NCBI GenBank assembly: GCA_007118795.1
Contig: SKQX01000154.1
Span: 1 to 12,434 of the forward strand
DNA length: 12,434 nucleotides
Reading direction: 5' to 3'
DNA from: Thermoflexales bacterium
GTDB taxonomy: Bacteria; Chloroflexota; Anaerolineae; B4-G1
The position numbers and the translations under genes were made by a program. Below are positions 11,654-12,434 of this stretch, piece by piece. Below the pieces are notes generated by a model. That model did no database searches. It was not told the origin of the DNA and saw nothing but the letters and a program-made list of their open reading frames with translations. The stretch's first letter is position 1, and every line of letters starts with the position of its first letter.

Positions 11654-12434
11654 ATGAAGACTCGCTACCGCTGGCTCGTCGTTGCCATTCTCTTCGCTTT
11701 CATGTTGCTCCACCAGGCCGATAAGCTCCTCATCGGTCCTCTGACCACGCCGATCATCGAGACCTTCGGCATCAGCAGGGCCCAGATGGGGGCGGTCTTC
11801 ACCGGGGCCCTCGTGGTGGGCGCGATCCTCTATCCCCTGTGGGGCTACCTCTACGACCGCTACGCCCGCCCCCGGCTGCTGGCGCTGGCCTCCTTCATCT
11901 GGGGCTCCACGACCTGGCTCAGCGCCGTGGCTCCCACCTACCCCCTGTTCGTGGTGACCCGGGCTTCTACCGGCATCGACGACTCCAGCTACCCCGGGCT
12001 CTACTCCCTCATATCCGACTACTTCGGCCCGGAGGTGCGCGGCAAGATCTACGGGCTGCTCCAGTTGACTATGCCCACCGGTTATCTCCTGGGCATGGTG
12101 CTCGCTCTCACGCTTCGGGAGACGGTGGGCTGGCGAGGCGTGTTCCTCATCACCGGCGCGCTGGGGATCCTGCTTTCGGTGGTCATCCTCTTCGCGGTGC
12201 GCGAACGAGCGCGGGGCAGCTCCGAGCCCGAGCTGGCGGGGCTCGAGGAGATTGGAGTCCACCGCTTCAACTGGGATACCGCGGTGGATCTCTTTCGGAA
12301 GCCGAGCCTGCGGCTGCTCTTCACCCAGGGCTTCTTCGGCGTATTCCCTTGGAATGTCATAACTTATTGGTTTTTCTATTACCTGGAGACGGAGCGGAAC
12401 TACACGCCGGATGCGGTGCTGCTCACCATGTCCG
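11654..12434 (+). CDS. Major facilitator superfamily transporter (3' end outside window)
   Basis: The N-terminal 260 residues of an MFS secondary transporter in the cytoplasmic membrane. The frame is open to the window edge. Six membrane helices of the first half are visible, starting MKTRYRWLVVAILFAFMLL. Next come HQADKLLIGPLTTPIIETFG, typical of the first loop and second helix, and the loop 2-3 signature region GYLYDRYARPRLLALAS (a variant of motif A, GxLaDrxGrrxxL). A central hydrophilic loop with Arg/Glu clusters and the start of the second half (WNVITYWFFYYLE) follow. GGAGG (11646-11650) lies three bases before ATG 11654, with an AAGGGAGG context. The substrate cannot be told. Resemblance to sugar-acid or spinster-like carriers is only general. 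Confidence 0.9.
   Translation, partial: MKTRYRWLVVAILFAFMLLHQADKLLIGPLTTPIIETFGISRAQMGAVFTGALVVGAILYPLWGYLYDRYARPRLLALASFIWGSTTWLSAVAPTYPLFVVTRASTGIDDSSYPGLYSLISDYFGPEVRGKIYGLLQLTMPTGYLLGMVLALTLRETVGWRGVFLITGALGILLSVVILFAVRERARGSSEPELAGLEEIGVHRFNWDTAVDLFRKPSLRLLFTQGFFGVFPWNVITYWFFYYLETERNYTPDAVLLTMS

Noticed and set aside
11390..12262. 290-codon minus-strand frame
   Set aside because: It is antisense to the transporter gene, whose helices and motifs are clear. It is His/Glu/Gly-rich without a domain.

Overview
The window is GC-rich bacterial DNA, most likely from a member of the Chloroflexota (Anaerolineae or a related class). This is inferred from gene content, not from a marker search. The clues are a secG gene followed by a membrane-anchored family-5 solute-binding protein, a cohesin-like secreted protein with a long Thr/Pro linker and a C-terminal LYLPVVLR tail, an FtsB/DivIC protein with a Trp-rich tail, and intergenic repeats of the CCCTCTCCCC/GGGGAGAGGG type. 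Sigma-70-like promoters (TTGACA-N16/17-TATAAT) are unusually easy to read here, and most genes have a good Shine-Dalgarno sequence.

Layout. Positions 1-313 hold two copies of a palindromic repeat. A lipid-kinase gene (314-1261) follows, probably leaderless. secG (1469-1696) has its own promoter and a hairpin-rich leader. A 340-base, hairpin-rich stretch separates it from a solute-binding protein gene (2037-3740). After a spacer with another repeat copy come tRNA-Leu(CAG), a clear intrinsic terminator, an ftsB/divIC-like gene (4624-5034), a cold-shock protein gene (5331-5540) with a long leader and terminator, an inverted-repeat element (5695-5791), initiator and elongator tRNA-Met genes, and a RidA-family gene (6357-6737). 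A 108-base sequence then occurs twice in tandem (6780-6995). It is followed by the secreted cohesin-like gene (7385-8254).

From 10247 back to 8660, on the minus strand, lies a set of four small membrane-protein genes: a 54-residue DUF1328/YtjA-like protein, a YggT-like protein, a 103-residue protein with an internal repeat, and a 170-residue multi-pass protein. The set suggests an envelope or stress function.

The 1.4 kb from 10248 to 11653 has no convincing gene. It is full of inverted repeats: a copy of the same 15-base terminal inverted repeat found at 5695, a nested inverted-repeat element with flanking direct repeats, and a consensus promoter followed by a long imperfect hairpin that could be a small RNA. 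The window ends inside a major-facilitator transporter gene (11654 onward).

I see no defence system, phage, transposase or CRISPR array. The genes are mostly housekeeping. The less ordinary material is the non-coding repeat elements and possible structured RNAs.
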